A DNA stretch of 64,000 nucleotides from Agitococcus sp. (lineage in GTDB: Bacteria > Pseudomonadota > Gammaproteobacteria > Pseudomonadales > Moraxellaceae). The stretch is taken from NCBI GenBank assembly GCA_030646715.1, contig JAUSLJ010000042.1, positions 124,001 through 188,000 on the forward strand. Reading direction: 5' to 3'. Shown here in pieces: positions 44,343 to 53,733 of the stretch. The notes under the pieces were generated by a model, which did no database searches, was not told where the DNA came from, and saw only the letters and a list, made by a program, of their open reading frames with translations. The first letter of the stretch is position 1, and each line of letters opens with the position of its first letter. The translations under genes were made by a program, and so were the position numbers.

Positions 44343-45276
44343 GGGTGTTGATTGCCGCTTTAACCGCCATCAATGTCTCTTGCGTCGTTGGAGTATTTAA
44401 CACCTTCACCGCTTGCTCGGCAAAAGGCAGTGCTTCGCGAGCACGCCCTTGATGCAGCAACAAATCTGCCAAATTATTCCACCCCGACACTTCATCAGGA
44501 AAGCGACGAATTAACTCTCTCAAAGCAATTTCACCCTTGGCAGCATCACCCAAGGTCACCGAGCTATTGGCTAATCCCAACCATGCTATTTTTTCATTTG
44601 GCCAATACTGACTAGCATGTTCATAACCTGCTTGTGCGCCACGAATTGAACCCTGTTTCTCTAAAATACTGAGCTGTTGTAAGGTTTTATCCGCTTCTAA
44701 CCAAGATGGTAGTTTTTCAGGGTCAATAATCAAACTTGCCCAATAATTGCCACGCGCCCACGTATATTCAAAAGTGGAAAAAGACAACACCAAACGTTTA
44801 TCAACGCCTGAACGTAAGATTAATTGTTGGCGCGCATAATCAACACCCACCACCACTGCAAAATGCCAAACGGGATACAGCTTTAAGCCATTATTTTGTA
44901 AAACTAAAATGGGATAGCCATTGTCTAAAGCAGTAAAAATGGCATTTAAATTAGGAGCAAGTCGATAGGCAAAACGGCCATGTTGACGGGCGCTGGCAAG
45001 CATCTCAAGGCTAAAGCTGCCTTTACGTTTGGGGACATATACTTCGGCTACGAGCTGTTCAGGCAATATATTAACGCCTGTGTGTTGCAACATCGTTGCT
45101 AAGGCAGCAGGGCCACATTGATGGAGATTTTGCGCAAAGAATGGCACCGTTTGCAGTTCAACAGCGAGACGTTGTTTGAGCGTGGCTTGCTGTTGATACA
45201 GTGCGCGTGTTTGTGGTGCCGTACAAGCCACCATCAACACAGACATCAATACACAAAGTAGATGACGAATAGACAT
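44329..45276 (-). CDS. PA2778-type C39-like cysteine peptidase with TPR repeats (lipoprotein)
   Basis: The 315-residue protein starts with a lipoprotein signal (CVLMSVLMVACTAP, lipobox Cys near residue 18). A peptidase C39-like domain follows, with catalytic Cys in HQCGPAALATMLQHTG and His in YPVWHFAVVVGVD. TPR-like helices complete the C-terminus (GEIALRELIRRFPDEVSGWN, LLHQGRAREALPFAEQ). It pairs with the PA2779-type gene upstream, as in pseudomonads. The role of the pair is not established; the fold suggests processing or binding of a peptide in the envelope. The final RRGE and stop are encoded by an inserted repeat. Confidence 0.88.
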   Translation of the reverse strand: MSIRHLLCVLMSVLMVACTAPQTRALYQQQATLKQRLAVELQTVPFFAQNLHQCGPAALATMLQHTGVNILPEQLVAEVYVPKRKGSFSLEMLASARQHGRFAYRLAPNLNAIFTALDNGYPILVLQNNGLKLYPVWHFAVVVGVDYARQQLILRSGVDKRLVLSFSTFEYTWARGNYWASLIIDPEKLPSWLEADKTLQQLSILEKQGSIRGAQAGYEHASQYWPNEKIAWLGLANSSVTLGDAAKGEIALRELIRRFPDEVSGWNNLADLLLHQGRAREALPFAEQAVKVLNTPTTQETLMAVKAAINTRRGE

Positions 45277-45330
45277 AGAATTATTTTATCAATCAAAACA
45301 GGGGGAGGATGGGCTCCCTCCCCTCGTTCT

Positions 45331-45729
45331 TTAACGATGATGCGTAAACGGATACACGCTAGTTAAACCTAAAAGGTCAGTGACTAATAATACGAGAAAA
45401 ATAAAGACTAACGTCCCTAAAATATCACCACCTGCTGGCAGTGTTTGCATTTTACCGTACAGTTGTTGTACTTCAGCGTCAGAAAGTGCAGCAATACGCG
45501 CAGCGGCTTGGTCATGGTCAACACCCAAGCTCACTAACTGAGTTTGCACATCAGAGCGTGTTAAAAATGTCGTTAATTCACTACGTTGACGCGATAAATC
45601 CATCGCGCTTGCTTGGGCAATCACGGTATCCGTAGGAATAACGGCGGCAGAGGCTTGCATGGGAATACTGAGGCTGGTGCAACTAACAATCAGCATCGCG
45701 GCTGTGCTTTTCATCCATTTGGATTTCAT
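45331..45729 (-). CDS. PA2779-family small exported protein
   Basis: The 132-residue protein has a signal peptide (MKSKWMKSTAAMLIVSCTSL ... ASA), a central helical region (RSELTTFLTRSDVQTQLVSL with GVDHDQAAARIAALSDAEVQ) and one C-terminal membrane helix (GTLVFIFLVLLVTDLLGL) before YPFTHHR. This is the PA2779 family pattern. PA2779 and PA2778 genes travel together; here they are 54 bases apart and in the same order. PA2779 could be the substrate or partner of the peptidase (inference). A GC-rich hairpin lies between the two genes near 45300. Confidence 0.88.
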   Translation of the reverse strand: MKSKWMKSTAAMLIVSCTSLSIPMQASAAVIPTDTVIAQASAMDLSRQRSELTTFLTRSDVQTQLVSLGVDHDQAAARIAALSDAEVQQLYGKMQTLPAGGDILGTLVFIFLVLLVTDLLGLTSVYPFTHHR

Positions 45730-46024
45730 GGTGATGTTTCCTGTTAAGCTAAAATATAGAGATAAGCAGCGTTAGTTTTTTGCTGCTTTAGTCACTAAAA
45801 TTAACATCATCATTGCCATTGTTCTGTTCGCTAGAGTACATAGGTACGCTTTCTTGACTGATATTTTTCGTTGATTAGCAATTATCCAAAATTTCCCTAA
45901 CTGTAACTGGAGTACACGTTTTATAATGAGCGGTTAAATTAAGACTTATGCAGCTAACAGTGCGTAGGTCGAATATGTTTTTTCTTGGGCAATTACAGCC
46001 CTGTTTTATTTGTGGTGTGGTGTT
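45730..46024. other. Intergenic region upstream of mnmG
   Basis: This 295-base AT-rich gap holds the divergent promoters for the PA2779-type gene and mnmG. It contains one near-consensus DnaA box (TTATCCAAA at 45882-45890). A single box without a cluster or AT-rich unwinding element is not enough to call an origin. Confidence 0.4.
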
Positions 46025-47911
46025 ATGCGTTATCCTAAAGTTTATGATGTGATTGTGATTGGTGGCGGTCATGCGGGGACAGAAGCGGCTTTAGCTTCGG
46101 CGCGTATGGGCTGCCAAACGCTATTGTTGACGCACAATATCGAAACTTTAGGACAAATGAGCTGTAATCCAGCCATTGGCGGTATTGGTAAAAGTCATTT
46201 AGTTAAAGAAATTGACGCGATGGGCGGGGCAATGGCCTTAGCCACTGACAAAGGTGGTATTCAATTTCGCGTTTTAAACGGCAGTAAAGGCCCTGCGGTA
46301 CGTGCCACGCGCGCCCAAGCCGACCGTGTGCTTTACAAAGCGGCGATTCGTAGCATCCTCGAAAATCAAGCCAATTTAGACATCTTCCAACAAGCCGCAG
46401 ATGATTTAATAGTTGAAGGCGATACCGTGAAAGGTGTCATTACGCAAACAGGTATTCATTTTAGTGCCAAATGTGTGGTGTTAACGACAGGTACCTTCTT
46501 AGGCGGCACGATTCATATTGGTTTAGAAAACTATCGTGGTGGTCGTGCAGGTGATCCTCCGTCTATTGCTTTAGCGAATCGTTTACGGGAGTTACCGTTG
46601 CGCGTTGGCCGTCTAAAAACAGGTACGCCTCCGCGTATTGATGCTAAATCGGTCGATTTTAGCCAATTGATTGAACAAGCAGGCGATACACCCACGCCAG
46701 TGATGTCGTTTATGGGCAACCAAGCGATGCATCCGCAACAAATCAGTTGTTGGATTACTCATACTAACGAAAAAACGCATGACATTATTCGCAGTGGTTT
46801 AGACCGTTCGCCGATGTACACGGGCGTGATTGAAGGCGTAGGCCCGCGTTATTGCCCGTCGATTGAAGATAAAATTCATCGTTTTGCCGATAAAAACTCG
46901 CACCAAATTTTTATTGAACCTGAAGGCTTAACCACTCATGAGTTATATCCCAACGGTATTTCAACAAGCTTGCCGTTTGATATTCAAATTCAATTAGTAC
47001 GGTCGATGAAAGGGCTAGAAAATGCTCATATCGTTAGACCGGGTTATGCTATTGAGTACGACTATTTTAATCCGCAAGATTTACAACACACGCTCGAAAC
47101 GAAAGTCATCAATAATCTGTATTTTGCTGGCCAAATAAACGGCACGACAGGTTATGAAGAAGCAGGTGCACAAGGATTATTGGCAGGAATTAACGCAGGG
47201 TTACGCGCTCAAGATAAAGAGCCGTGGTATCCCTTGCGTGACCAAGCCTATTTAGGCGTGTTGGTCGATGATTTAATTACCCATGGCACCAAAGAACCGT
47301 ATCGAATGTTTACTTCGCGTGCTGAATATCGTTTGTTATTGCGTGAAGACAATGCCGATGCCCGTTTGACCGAAGTTGGTCGTCGTTTAGGTTTGGTCGA
47401 TGATGCCCGTTGGCAAACGTATTGTGAAAAGCAAGAAGCCATCATTCAAGAAACACAGCGTATGAAACAGATTTTTCTCTTTCCTAATTCGGAGTTGGCG
47501 GCACGTTTTACTGCCGCGACAGGCCAAGAATTAGCGCGTGAAAATAGCTTGTTAGATTTATTGCGTCGTCCTCAAGTCAGTTATAGCCAATTGGCTTCGT
47601 TAACAGACACTGTGGTTGCGCCTGAAGTAGGCGAGCAAATTGAAATTAACGCTAAATATTCTGGTTATATCGACCGTCAACACGACGAAGTGGCGCGTTT
47701 GCGTAAGTCTGAAGAAATGATCTTGCCTGAGGATTTTGATTATGACCGCGTGCAGGGCTTATCGAATGAAGTGCGGTTAAAACTCAAAACCATCAAACCT
47801 GAAACCTTAGCGCAAGCAGGACGGATTTCGGGTGTCACTCCTGCGGCAGTGTCGTTGTTGCTGATTTATTTGAAAAAGCATGGCATGGCTAATATGAAAT
47901 TGGCGGGTTGA
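46025..47911 (+). CDS. mnmG: tRNA uridine-5-carboxymethylaminomethyl modification enzyme MnmG (GidA)
   Basis: MnmG with MnmE modifies the wobble uridine of several tRNAs and uses FAD. The 628-residue protein has the FAD-binding motif [19 protein letters not shown], the first signature [16 protein letters not shown]-type segment ([19 protein letters not shown]), [12 protein letters not shown], and [20 protein letters not shown]. The ATG at 46025 is chosen over the ORF-track start at 46010. Length matches E. coli MnmG. In related genomes rsmG follows directly; here a toxin-antitoxin pair is inserted between. Confidence 0.98.
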   Translation: MRYPKVYDVIVIGGGHAGTEAALASARMGCQTLLLTHNIETLGQMSCNPAIGGIGKSHLVKEIDAMGGAMALATDKGGIQFRVLNGSKGPAVRATRAQADRVLYKAAIRSILENQANLDIFQQAADDLIVEGDTVKGVITQTGIHFSAKCVVLTTGTFLGGTIHIGLENYRGGRAGDPPSIALANRLRELPLRVGRLKTGTPPRIDAKSVDFSQLIEQAGDTPTPVMSFMGNQAMHPQQISCWITHTNEKTHDIIRSGLDRSPMYTGVIEGVGPRYCPSIEDKIHRFADKNSHQIFIEPEGLTTHELYPNGISTSLPFDIQIQLVRSMKGLENAHIVRPGYAIEYDYFNPQDLQHTLETKVINNLYFAGQINGTTGYEEAGAQGLLAGINAGLRAQDKEPWYPLRDQAYLGVLVDDLITHGTKEPYRMFTSRAEYRLLLREDNADARLTEVGRRLGLVDDARWQTYCEKQEAIIQETQRMKQIFLFPNSELAARFTAATGQELARENSLLDLLRRPQVSYSQLASLTDTVVAPEVGEQIEINAKYSGYIDRQHDEVARLRKSEEMILPEDFDYDRVQGLSNEVRLKLKTIKPETLAQAGRISGVTPAAVSLLLIYLKKHGMANMKLAG

Positions 47912-47923
47912 GTGGAGTAAAAA

Positions 47924-48124
47924 ATGACTTTTCATCCTCAATATATTGTTAATGAACACAAGCAAACAACGGCAGTGATTTTGCCTGTGGCAGAGTGGGA
48001 CTCGTTGTTAGAAGAGATAGAAGAGTTGGAGGCGATTCGAGCTTATGATGCGGCGAAAGCAGAGCAGAGCGAAGTGATTTCTTTTGACCAAGCTTTATCT
48101 GAAATAGATGGACATATTTCTTGA
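47924..48124 (+). CDS. Antitoxin of a type II toxin-antitoxin pair
   Basis: The 66-residue acidic protein (MTFHPQYIVNEHKQTTAVIL...) has the profile of Phd/RelB-like antitoxins: a short N-terminal beta/DNA-binding part (YIVNEHKQTTAVILPVAEWD) and a helical acidic tail. GAGTGGAGTAAAA precedes the ATG. It overlaps the toxin gene by 4 bases (TTGA). It probably binds and neutralises the toxin and represses the pair. Confidence 0.8.
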   Translation: MTFHPQYIVNEHKQTTAVILPVAEWDSLLEEIEELEAIRAYDAAKAEQSEVISFDQALSEIDGHIS

Positions 48125-48375
48125 CCTATAGCATTCAAATTACACGAAAAGCGCAAAAGTCGTTGGCGGATATAGCATCGGATTATCAGCAAAGTATTCG
48201 TGTGGCGATTCGAGAATTAGCTGAAAATCCTTTTCCGCAGGGTTGTAAAAAATTGGTGGGAAGACCTGCGTGGCGTTTACGTGTCGGCGTTTATCGGGTG
48301 ATTTATGAAATAGATCAAGGTCAGGTATCGATATTAGTCGTTGATATTGGTCATCGACGTGATATTTATCGTTAA
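48121..48375 (+). CDS. RelE/ParE-family toxin
   Basis: The 84-residue basic protein starts with TTG and shows the RelE-fold pattern: YSIQITRKAQKSLADI, IRELAENPFPQGCKKLVGRP, WRLRVGVYRVIYEI and VDIGHRRDIYR. The conserved Arg residues and RVIYEI, plus the C-terminal HRRDIY, match mRNA-interferase RelE members. TTG start and overlap with the antitoxin stop suggest translational coupling that limits toxin yield. The pair is wedged between mnmG and rsmG. Confidence 0.88.
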   Translation: MTYSIQITRKAQKSLADIASDYQQSIRVAIRELAENPFPQGCKKLVGRPAWRLRVGVYRVIYEIDQGQVSILVVDIGHRRDIYR

Positions 48376-48413
48376 TCACTCCCTATTTATATCTTCGGTA
48401 TTAGTTTTCCATT

Positions 48414-49037
48414 ATGTCTGATTTATCGCAATTATTAACCCAAGGCATCGCTCAACTTGGCCTCACCATCCCCGATACCGCCATTGAGCAACTCGAATAC
48501 TATGTTGCTGCCTTGCAAAAGTGGAATGCGGCTTATAATCTCACCGCTATTCGTGAGCCGCGTGAGATTGTCATCAAACATTTGTTAGACTCACTCTCCG
48601 TGTTGCCGCATTTACGCGCTAATACCTTATTAGATGTGGGCACAGGCGCAGGTTTACCAGGTTTAGTACTCGCTATTGTTAAACCCGAATTGCAAGTTGA
48701 TTTACTCGATAGTAATAGCAAAAAAACGCGATTCTTACGGCAAATAGTCGCTGTGTTGGGGCTAAAAAACGTCAAAGTGCATCATGCGCGGGTAGAGCAA
48801 GCAGATTTGCCGCCGCAAATGCAGGTGATTAGTCGCGCATTTTCGAGTTTGAGTGATTTTAATCTGGGCTGTCGCCATTTTTTAGCCAACGAAGGCGTGT
48901 TGTTGGCAATGAAAGGACAGTTTCCGCAAGCAGAAATAGACGCATTGCCTACGGACATACGCGTATTGGAAAGTATTCCTTTGACCGTCCCTTTTTTGGA
49001 TGAGGCACGACATTTGCTAGTGCTAGGTAACGCTTAA
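48414..49037 (+). CDS. rsmG: 16S rRNA (guanine-N7) methyltransferase RsmG (GidB)
   Basis: RsmG methylates G527 of 16S rRNA. The 207-residue protein has YNLTAIREPREIVIKHLLDS, the SAM-binding motif LLDVGTGAGLPGLVLAI and VISRAFSSLSDF, all characteristic. The ATG is 38 bases after the toxin stop. It is followed 20 bases later by parA, as in most gammaproteobacteria. Confidence 0.97.
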   Translation: MSDLSQLLTQGIAQLGLTIPDTAIEQLEYYVAALQKWNAAYNLTAIREPREIVIKHLLDSLSVLPHLRANTLLDVGTGAGLPGLVLAIVKPELQVDLLDSNSKKTRFLRQIVAVLGLKNVKVHHARVEQADLPPQMQVISRAFSSLSDFNLGCRHFLANEGVLLAMKGQFPQAEIDALPTDIRVLESIPLTVPFLDEARHLLVLGNA

Positions 49038-49057
49038 TTTAGAGTAGGAATGTGAAC

Positions 49058-49837
49058 ATGACCCAAATTCTCGCCATCGCCAACCAAAAAGGCGGTGTCG
49101 GTAAAACGACAACTACCGTCAATTTAGCTGCCTCGTTAGCAGCGGTAAAACGTCGCGTCTTGTTAATCGACCTAGACCCCCAAGGCAATGCCACCATGGG
49201 TTCAGGTGTGGATAAAAATGCCTTACCGTATTCCGTTTATGACGTGTTATTAGGTGATACACCGATAAAAGTCGCCATTCAAAAGACACCGAAAGCAGGT
49301 TATGACGTACTCGGCGCGAATCGAGAGTTAAGTGGTGCAGAAATTAGCTTATTTGATTTAGAACGACGTGAATTAAGACTGAAAGAAGCGATTGAAGAAA
49401 TTAGAAAGAGTTATGATTTTATTTTGATTGATTGCGCGCCGTCATTAAGCATGTTGACCTTAAACGCCTTAGTAGCCGCTGATGGTGTCATTATCCCCAT
49501 GCAATGCGAATATTACGCTTTAGAAGGCTTGGCAGATTTAACCAATACCATTGAGCGCATGACTGCCAAGCTTAATCCCCAATTACAAATTCGTGGCATT
49601 TTACGTACCATGTACGACCCGCGAATCACCTTAGCCAGTGATGTTTCCAACGAATTAACTCGGCATTTTGGCGATAAAGTTTTTACTACCGTCATCCCGC
49701 GTAATATTCGTTTAGCCGAAGCGCCCGCGCATGGTGTGCCAGTGATGTATTACGACAAAGGCTCGCGTGGTGCTTATGCCTATTTGAGTTTGGCTGCTGA
49801 ACTGATTAAAAAAGATAAAAAGAGAAAAAGCGTATGA
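49058..49837 (+). CDS. parA: Chromosome-partitioning ATPase ParA (Soj)
   Basis: ParA drives origin segregation together with ParB-parS. The 259-residue protein has the deviant Walker A motif QKGGVGKTTTTVN, RVLLIDLDPQGNAT and ILIDCAPSLSMLTLNAL. GTAGGAA sits 8 bases ahead of the ATG at 49058, which decides against the GTG at 49052. The stop overlaps the parB ATG (ATGA). Confidence 0.97.
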   Translation: MTQILAIANQKGGVGKTTTTVNLAASLAAVKRRVLLIDLDPQGNATMGSGVDKNALPYSVYDVLLGDTPIKVAIQKTPKAGYDVLGANRELSGAEISLFDLERRELRLKEAIEEIRKSYDFILIDCAPSLSMLTLNALVAADGVIIPMQCEYYALEGLADLTNTIERMTAKLNPQLQIRGILRTMYDPRITLASDVSNELTRHFGDKVFTTVIPRNIRLAEAPAHGVPVMYYDKGSRGAYAYLSLAAELIKKDKKRKSV

Positions 49838-50730
49838 GTACCAAAAAGCGTGGATTAGGCACAGGTCGCGGTTTAGATGCGCTGTTAGGTGCAGTGCGTC
49901 AAGTACGCGAAGAAGTCGCCGCAGTGGAATCAGACACAATTTCGCCCGCCATTCTCAATAGCTTACAGCACCTGCCTTTAGTGCATTTACAGCGTGGCCG
50001 TTATCAACCGCGTCGCGACATGAATCCGACCGCTTTACAAGAATTGGCGGAGTCGATTAAAGCGCAAGGCATTATGCAACCGATTGTGGTGCGCGTGCTG
50101 AGTGATGATCGTTACGAGATTATTGCGGGTGAGCGGCGTTGGCGCGCGGCACAAATGGCGGGTTTAGATACCATCCCTGCCATTATTCGTGAGATTAACG
50201 ACGACACGGCCATTGCCATGGCACTCATCGAAAACATTCAACGTGAAGACTTGAACCCAATGGAACAAGCCACAGCGATGCACAGTTTTGTCGAGCAATT
50301 TGCCTTTACCCATCAACAAATTGCCGAAGCGGTCGGTAAAGCACGCGCGACGGTGACTAATTTATTGCGCTTAATGTCCTTACCGCGTGAAGTTAAGACT
50401 TTATTAGAACATGGCGATTTAGAAATGGGTCATGCCCGCGCTTTGTTGTCGTTGCCTGAGGCACAACAAATTGATAGTGCTCGTTTAATTGTCGCCAAAG
50501 GTTTGTCGGTAAGACAAGCAGAAGCGCTTGTTCGGAGCTTATTGGCCGCGAATGATAAACCTGTAGATGACAAAAAAGTTGATCCGAATGTCGCCCAACT
50601 ACAACAGCGTTTAGCAGATACCTTAGGCGCGGCAGTGCAGATTGACTACAACAAAAAAGGCCAAGGTCGCTTAGTGATTCGTTACAATTCCTTTGAGGAA
50701 TTAGACGGCATCTTGGCGCATATTCAGTAA
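49834..50730 (+). CDS. parB: Chromosome-partitioning protein ParB
   Basis: ParB is the CTPase that loads at parS and partners ParA. The 298-residue protein begins MSTKKRGLGTGRGLDALLG, the usual ParB N-terminus, and has the GERRWRAAQMAGL CTP-binding motif, ENIQREDLNPMEQA, and the HTH FTHQQIAEAVGKARATVTNLL. No parS site (TGTTTCACGTGAAACA) was noticed in the window. A terminator hairpin follows. Confidence 0.97.
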   Translation: MSTKKRGLGTGRGLDALLGAVRQVREEVAAVESDTISPAILNSLQHLPLVHLQRGRYQPRRDMNPTALQELAESIKAQGIMQPIVVRVLSDDRYEIIAGERRWRAAQMAGLDTIPAIIREINDDTAIAMALIENIQREDLNPMEQATAMHSFVEQFAFTHQQIAEAVGKARATVTNLLRLMSLPREVKTLLEHGDLEMGHARALLSLPEAQQIDSARLIVAKGLSVRQAEALVRSLLAANDKPVDDKKVDPNVAQLQQRLADTLGAAVQIDYNKKGQGRLVIRYNSFEELDGILAHIQ

Positions 50731-50752
50731 GTTAGAGCGATAGTGTCTATAT

Positions 50753-50780
50753 CAAGGGCAGTGTTAGCTGCCCTTGTTAG
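50753..50780 (+). terminator. Hairpin terminator after parB
   Basis: AAGGGCAG and CTGCCCTT form the stem around TGTTAG, followed by GTTAGTTTT. It lies 22 bases past the parB stop. Confidence 0.8.
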
Positions 50781-50793
50781 TTTTAGGACGGCC

Positions 50794-51111
50794 ATGTTTC
50801 ATTCCTACGCTCATCAAAGCCTAAGCTTTGAACAACTCGCGCACTACGCCAAACAGTATCAAGATATTGATATGTGGCAGTTATTGGGGCAAGACGAAAA
50901 TAATTTTCCGTTTTTACTCGGCAGCGATGAGCGTGATTTTTGTATTGTTTATTGGTCAAAACGGCAGGGTATTATCAAGTATCACGATGATGACCCTGTG
51001 CGCTATTATGCCTTTGCCGCTTGGCTAAATAACAACGCTCACCCTGTGTTTGCCACGCTTGAGGAGGCCGAGAAATATGCGGCAGACCGAGAGTGGCCGC
51101 GTTTGGATTAA
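50794..51111 (+). CDS. Small protein of unknown function
   Basis: The 105-residue protein (MFHSYAHQSLSFEQLAHYAK...) is rich in Trp, Tyr and Asp and has no signal peptide or membrane helix. Segments DERDFCIVYWSKRQGIIKYH and YYAFAAWLNNNAHPVFATLE suggest a compact alpha/beta fold. The ORF-track start at 50743 lies in the terminator; the ATG at 50794 follows AGGACGGCC. I do not recognise the family. It is 3 bases upstream of the START-domain gene. Confidence 0.65.
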   Translation: MFHSYAHQSLSFEQLAHYAKQYQDIDMWQLLGQDENNFPFLLGSDERDFCIVYWSKRQGIIKYHDDDPVRYYAFAAWLNNNAHPVFATLEEAEKYAADREWPRLD

Positions 51112-51114
51112 ATT

Positions 51115-51777
51115 ATGTCGTATGTCGTTTTTATTCTCTGTTTGTTGCTGAGCGTAGTCTCCTACGCCGACAATGAATGGGAGTTAGCGAAAGAGGATAC
51201 ACAGCGTAATATCCAAGTTTACCTACGCCCGCAACTAACTAATCCCTACGATGAGTTTTACGCACAGACGAAAGTTCCTCAACCTATAGAGACAGTACTG
51301 GCTGTATTGGCTGATATTGGTGCATGGCCACAGTGGATCGCGCGCATCAAAAAAGTTCAAGTTTTAAAAAAACAAGAAAACCAAAGCTGGGTCTATGTGA
51401 TTTATAAATTACCGTATCCCTTCGTGGAACGTGACACAGTGTTATATGCGCGCTTAAGTAAAAATCCAAAAACGTCGATTGTTACTATTCAAAGTAATGC
51501 TCAAGCCAATTATCCTATCCCACAAGATGTCAGTGTTAAACGTGTGCGCCTCAATGAATTAAGTAGTACATGGCAACTAACGCCATTGCCAACGGGTGGC
51601 ACAAAAATAGAATTAACAGGCCGAGGCGAACCGGGTGGTTATATGCCGTCTTTAATTTTTAACTATAACTTAGCCGATGAGGCACAACAGACAGTGCGGT
51701 TATTACGGCAGATGTTAATTCGGCCACAATACGCGCTAAAACAGATCGAGAAAAAAGCCAATAATCATAAAAAATAA
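51115..51777 (+). CDS. START/SRPBCC-fold exported protein
   Basis: The 220-residue protein has a signal peptide (SYVVFILCLLLSVVSYADN) and a START-type lipid-transfer fold: TKVPQPIETVLAVLADIGAW, RIKKVQVLKKQENQSWVYVI, KLPYPFVERDTVLYARL and WQLTPLPTGGTKIELTGRGE. Bacterial START proteins of this sort are exported and are thought to bind hydrophobic ligands in the periplasm. It is probably co-transcribed with the flanking small genes. The ligand is unknown. Confidence 0.83.
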   Translation: MSYVVFILCLLLSVVSYADNEWELAKEDTQRNIQVYLRPQLTNPYDEFYAQTKVPQPIETVLAVLADIGAWPQWIARIKKVQVLKKQENQSWVYVIYKLPYPFVERDTVLYARLSKNPKTSIVTIQSNAQANYPIPQDVSVKRVRLNELSSTWQLTPLPTGGTKIELTGRGEPGGYMPSLIFNYNLADEAQQTVRLLRQMLIRPQYALKQIEKKANNHKK

Positions 51778-51789
51778 TAGGTTAAGTTT

Positions 51790-52101
51790 ATGTCAGTAGC
51801 GCGTTTATTGTTAAATGGTCGTGCAGCTAAAGCTTACGGTGTTGCCTCCATGATGTTGGTGTTATGGCTGGGTGGTTTTTTTGATAAACAAGCTAAGTTA
51901 GTTAAGATTTATCCCGCCCAAGGTGTGGTTGAAACGGTGTACCCAAAGGCATATTTGATTCGTTTAAATGATGGTCGCAAAGCACGGGTTAAACGGGAAA
52001 TAGAAGTCACTAAAGGCACAGCAGTGGAGTTAAAAGTTAGTTTATATGCCGATAACAGTGAAAAAGCGGTGTTAGTGGGAAAAGCTAAAATAATAAAATG
52101 A
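51790..52101 (+). CDS. Small membrane-anchored protein of unknown function
   Basis: The 103-residue protein has one hydrophobic segment (AYGVASMMLVLWLGGFF) followed by a beta-rich soluble part (QGVVETVYPKAYLIRLNDGR, KARVKREIEVTKGTAVELKV). The architecture suggests a single-pass inner-membrane protein with a small OB- or SH3-like periplasmic domain, but this is only inferred. It lies 12 bases after the START-domain gene. I do not recognise it. Confidence 0.65.
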   Translation: MSVARLLLNGRAAKAYGVASMMLVLWLGGFFDKQAKLVKIYPAQGVVETVYPKAYLIRLNDGRKARVKREIEVTKGTAVELKVSLYADNSEKAVLVGKAKIIK

Positions 52102-52247
52102 CTTAGAGCGACTCAAGTGGCACTAATTTTGCCTTAATAATCAGTTCAGTGTCGTTATTAGAGCGGCACGAGAATGTAGTGGGCAAGGAAGTTTCTCTCT
52201 TCAATAGACTATAACTGTCCCCGCTCAGATGATTTCATAGGTGGGTT

Positions 52248-53639
52248 ATGTCAAATACATACGAATCGGTCATCAACACTAAACCTTTAATGCTGGCGAT
52301 GGACACGGCAATGACCATCGTCATTGCAACAATGGCGCAAACTCGCAGTAGTTGTGTATTGGTGTTGAATGGGCAACGATTAGTCGGCATTTTTACCGAA
52401 CGTGATTTAGTGCGTGCGATTGCACGCCAGCAAGCCATTGCTGATCTCACACTATTGGATGTGATGACCATAGAGGTCATTCGTATTACCGAAGCAGAAG
52501 CACAAGATATCTTTGCCGTCTCGCGGCTATTTTCCCAGCATGGCATTCGTCATTTGCCTGTGGTCAATGACGAGCAAGTTGTCGGCGTAATTACCCCTCT
52601 CAGTTTACGAAACTTATTTAAGCCAGAGCATTTATTGCGGTATATCCGTGTTGCCGAAGTCATGCAGCGGCAAGTGGTGATGGTGAGTCCCTATGATTGT
52701 GTGCAAGATGTCGTCAAACGCATGACTGCCGCGCAAGTCAGTTGTGTGGTAGTGGTAGAACCACACAGTCAACAGCCACAAGGTGTCGTTACCGAGCATG
52801 ATATTGTGCGCTTGCAGTCGCTAGGCACTGATTTTGTGCAAACCTTGGCCAAGACTATTATGAGCGCACCCGTACGTAGTATGCGACCGAATGAGTCGTT
52901 GTGGCAGGTACATCAGTATATGTTACAGTCGGGGATTCGACGGTTATTGATTACTGATGATCGTAATCGCTTGTTGGGCATTGTCACGCAAACACAAATG
53001 TTACGGTTGGTTGACCCTGCCGAAATGTATCATGTCATGCAACAAATGCAGAATGTCATTGAAGAGCAAACGCAAGAATTACAACGTCTGAATGATAATT
53101 TGCAAATTGCTAATGAAGAATTACGCCAATTAGCCGCGCTGGATGAGTTAACGCAAATCGCTAATCGTCGTCGGTTTAATGAGTGTTTGGAGCATGAGTG
53201 GCGGCGTATGGCAGAGCATCAGCAGCCGTTGTCGTTGATTTTGGGGGATATTGATGATTTTAAAGCCTATAACGATTTATATGGCCATCCTGCGGGTGAT
53301 GAATGCCTAAAATCGGTGGCAGATATTTTTCATTTCTCCACGCATTCAGTGTCAGACGTTGTTGCGCGTTATGGTGGCGAAGAGTTTGTGATGATTTTGC
53401 CGTATACCGACCAACAGGCCGCCGAACGCATTGCGCAAAAAATATTAGCGACTATTGAGCATTTGCGGATGCCGCATGAGGGCAGTAGTACAGGCTTTTT
53501 AACGGTCAGTTTGGGGGTGGCGACGTGTATTCCCCAAATGACGGTTGAGTCAGTCACCTTAATTCAACACGCAGACCAACAGTTATATCGTTCTAAGGGA
53601 CAAGGGTGTAATCATTATCATGCGTCGATTATGGCCTGA
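52248..53639 (+). CDS. Diguanylate cyclase with four N-terminal CBS domains
   Basis: The 463-residue protein has four CBS motifs in the first 265 residues (SSCVLVLNGQRLVGIFTERD, GIRHLPVVNDEQVVGVI, SCVVVVEPHSQQPQGVVTEH, GIRRLLITDDRNRLLGIVTQ), a short coiled coil (QNVIEEQTQELQRLNDNLQI) and a GGDEF domain with active-site RYGGEEFVMILP and DDFKAYNDLYGHPAGDE. CBS pairs usually bind adenine nucleotides, so c-di-GMP output may follow energy state. It is preceded by an AT-rich gap and appears monocistronic. Confidence 0.93.
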   Translation: MSNTYESVINTKPLMLAMDTAMTIVIATMAQTRSSCVLVLNGQRLVGIFTERDLVRAIARQQAIADLTLLDVMTIEVIRITEAEAQDIFAVSRLFSQHGIRHLPVVNDEQVVGVITPLSLRNLFKPEHLLRYIRVAEVMQRQVVMVSPYDCVQDVVKRMTAAQVSCVVVVEPHSQQPQGVVTEHDIVRLQSLGTDFVQTLAKTIMSAPVRSMRPNESLWQVHQYMLQSGIRRLLITDDRNRLLGIVTQTQMLRLVDPAEMYHVMQQMQNVIEEQTQELQRLNDNLQIANEELRQLAALDELTQIANRRRFNECLEHEWRRMAEHQQPLSLILGDIDDFKAYNDLYGHPAGDECLKSVADIFHFSTHSVSDVVARYGGEEFVMILPYTDQQAAERIAQKILATIEHLRMPHEGSSTGFLTVSLGVATCIPQMTVESVTLIQHADQQLYRSKGQGCNHYHASIMA

Positions 53640-53733
53640 GGTTAAATATGGGGCAGCCATCTGACAAATGAACAAGTTTTGCCGTAACTACGCCATAAAA
53701 CCCGTGTGGTGTGCTGTGCGCACCCAAAACTAT

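Noticed and set aside
45882-45890. DnaA-box-like TTATCCAAA upstream of mnmG, possible oriC
   Set aside because: Only one imperfect box and no cluster or AT-rich repeat array; mnmG being near oriC in some genomes is not enough.
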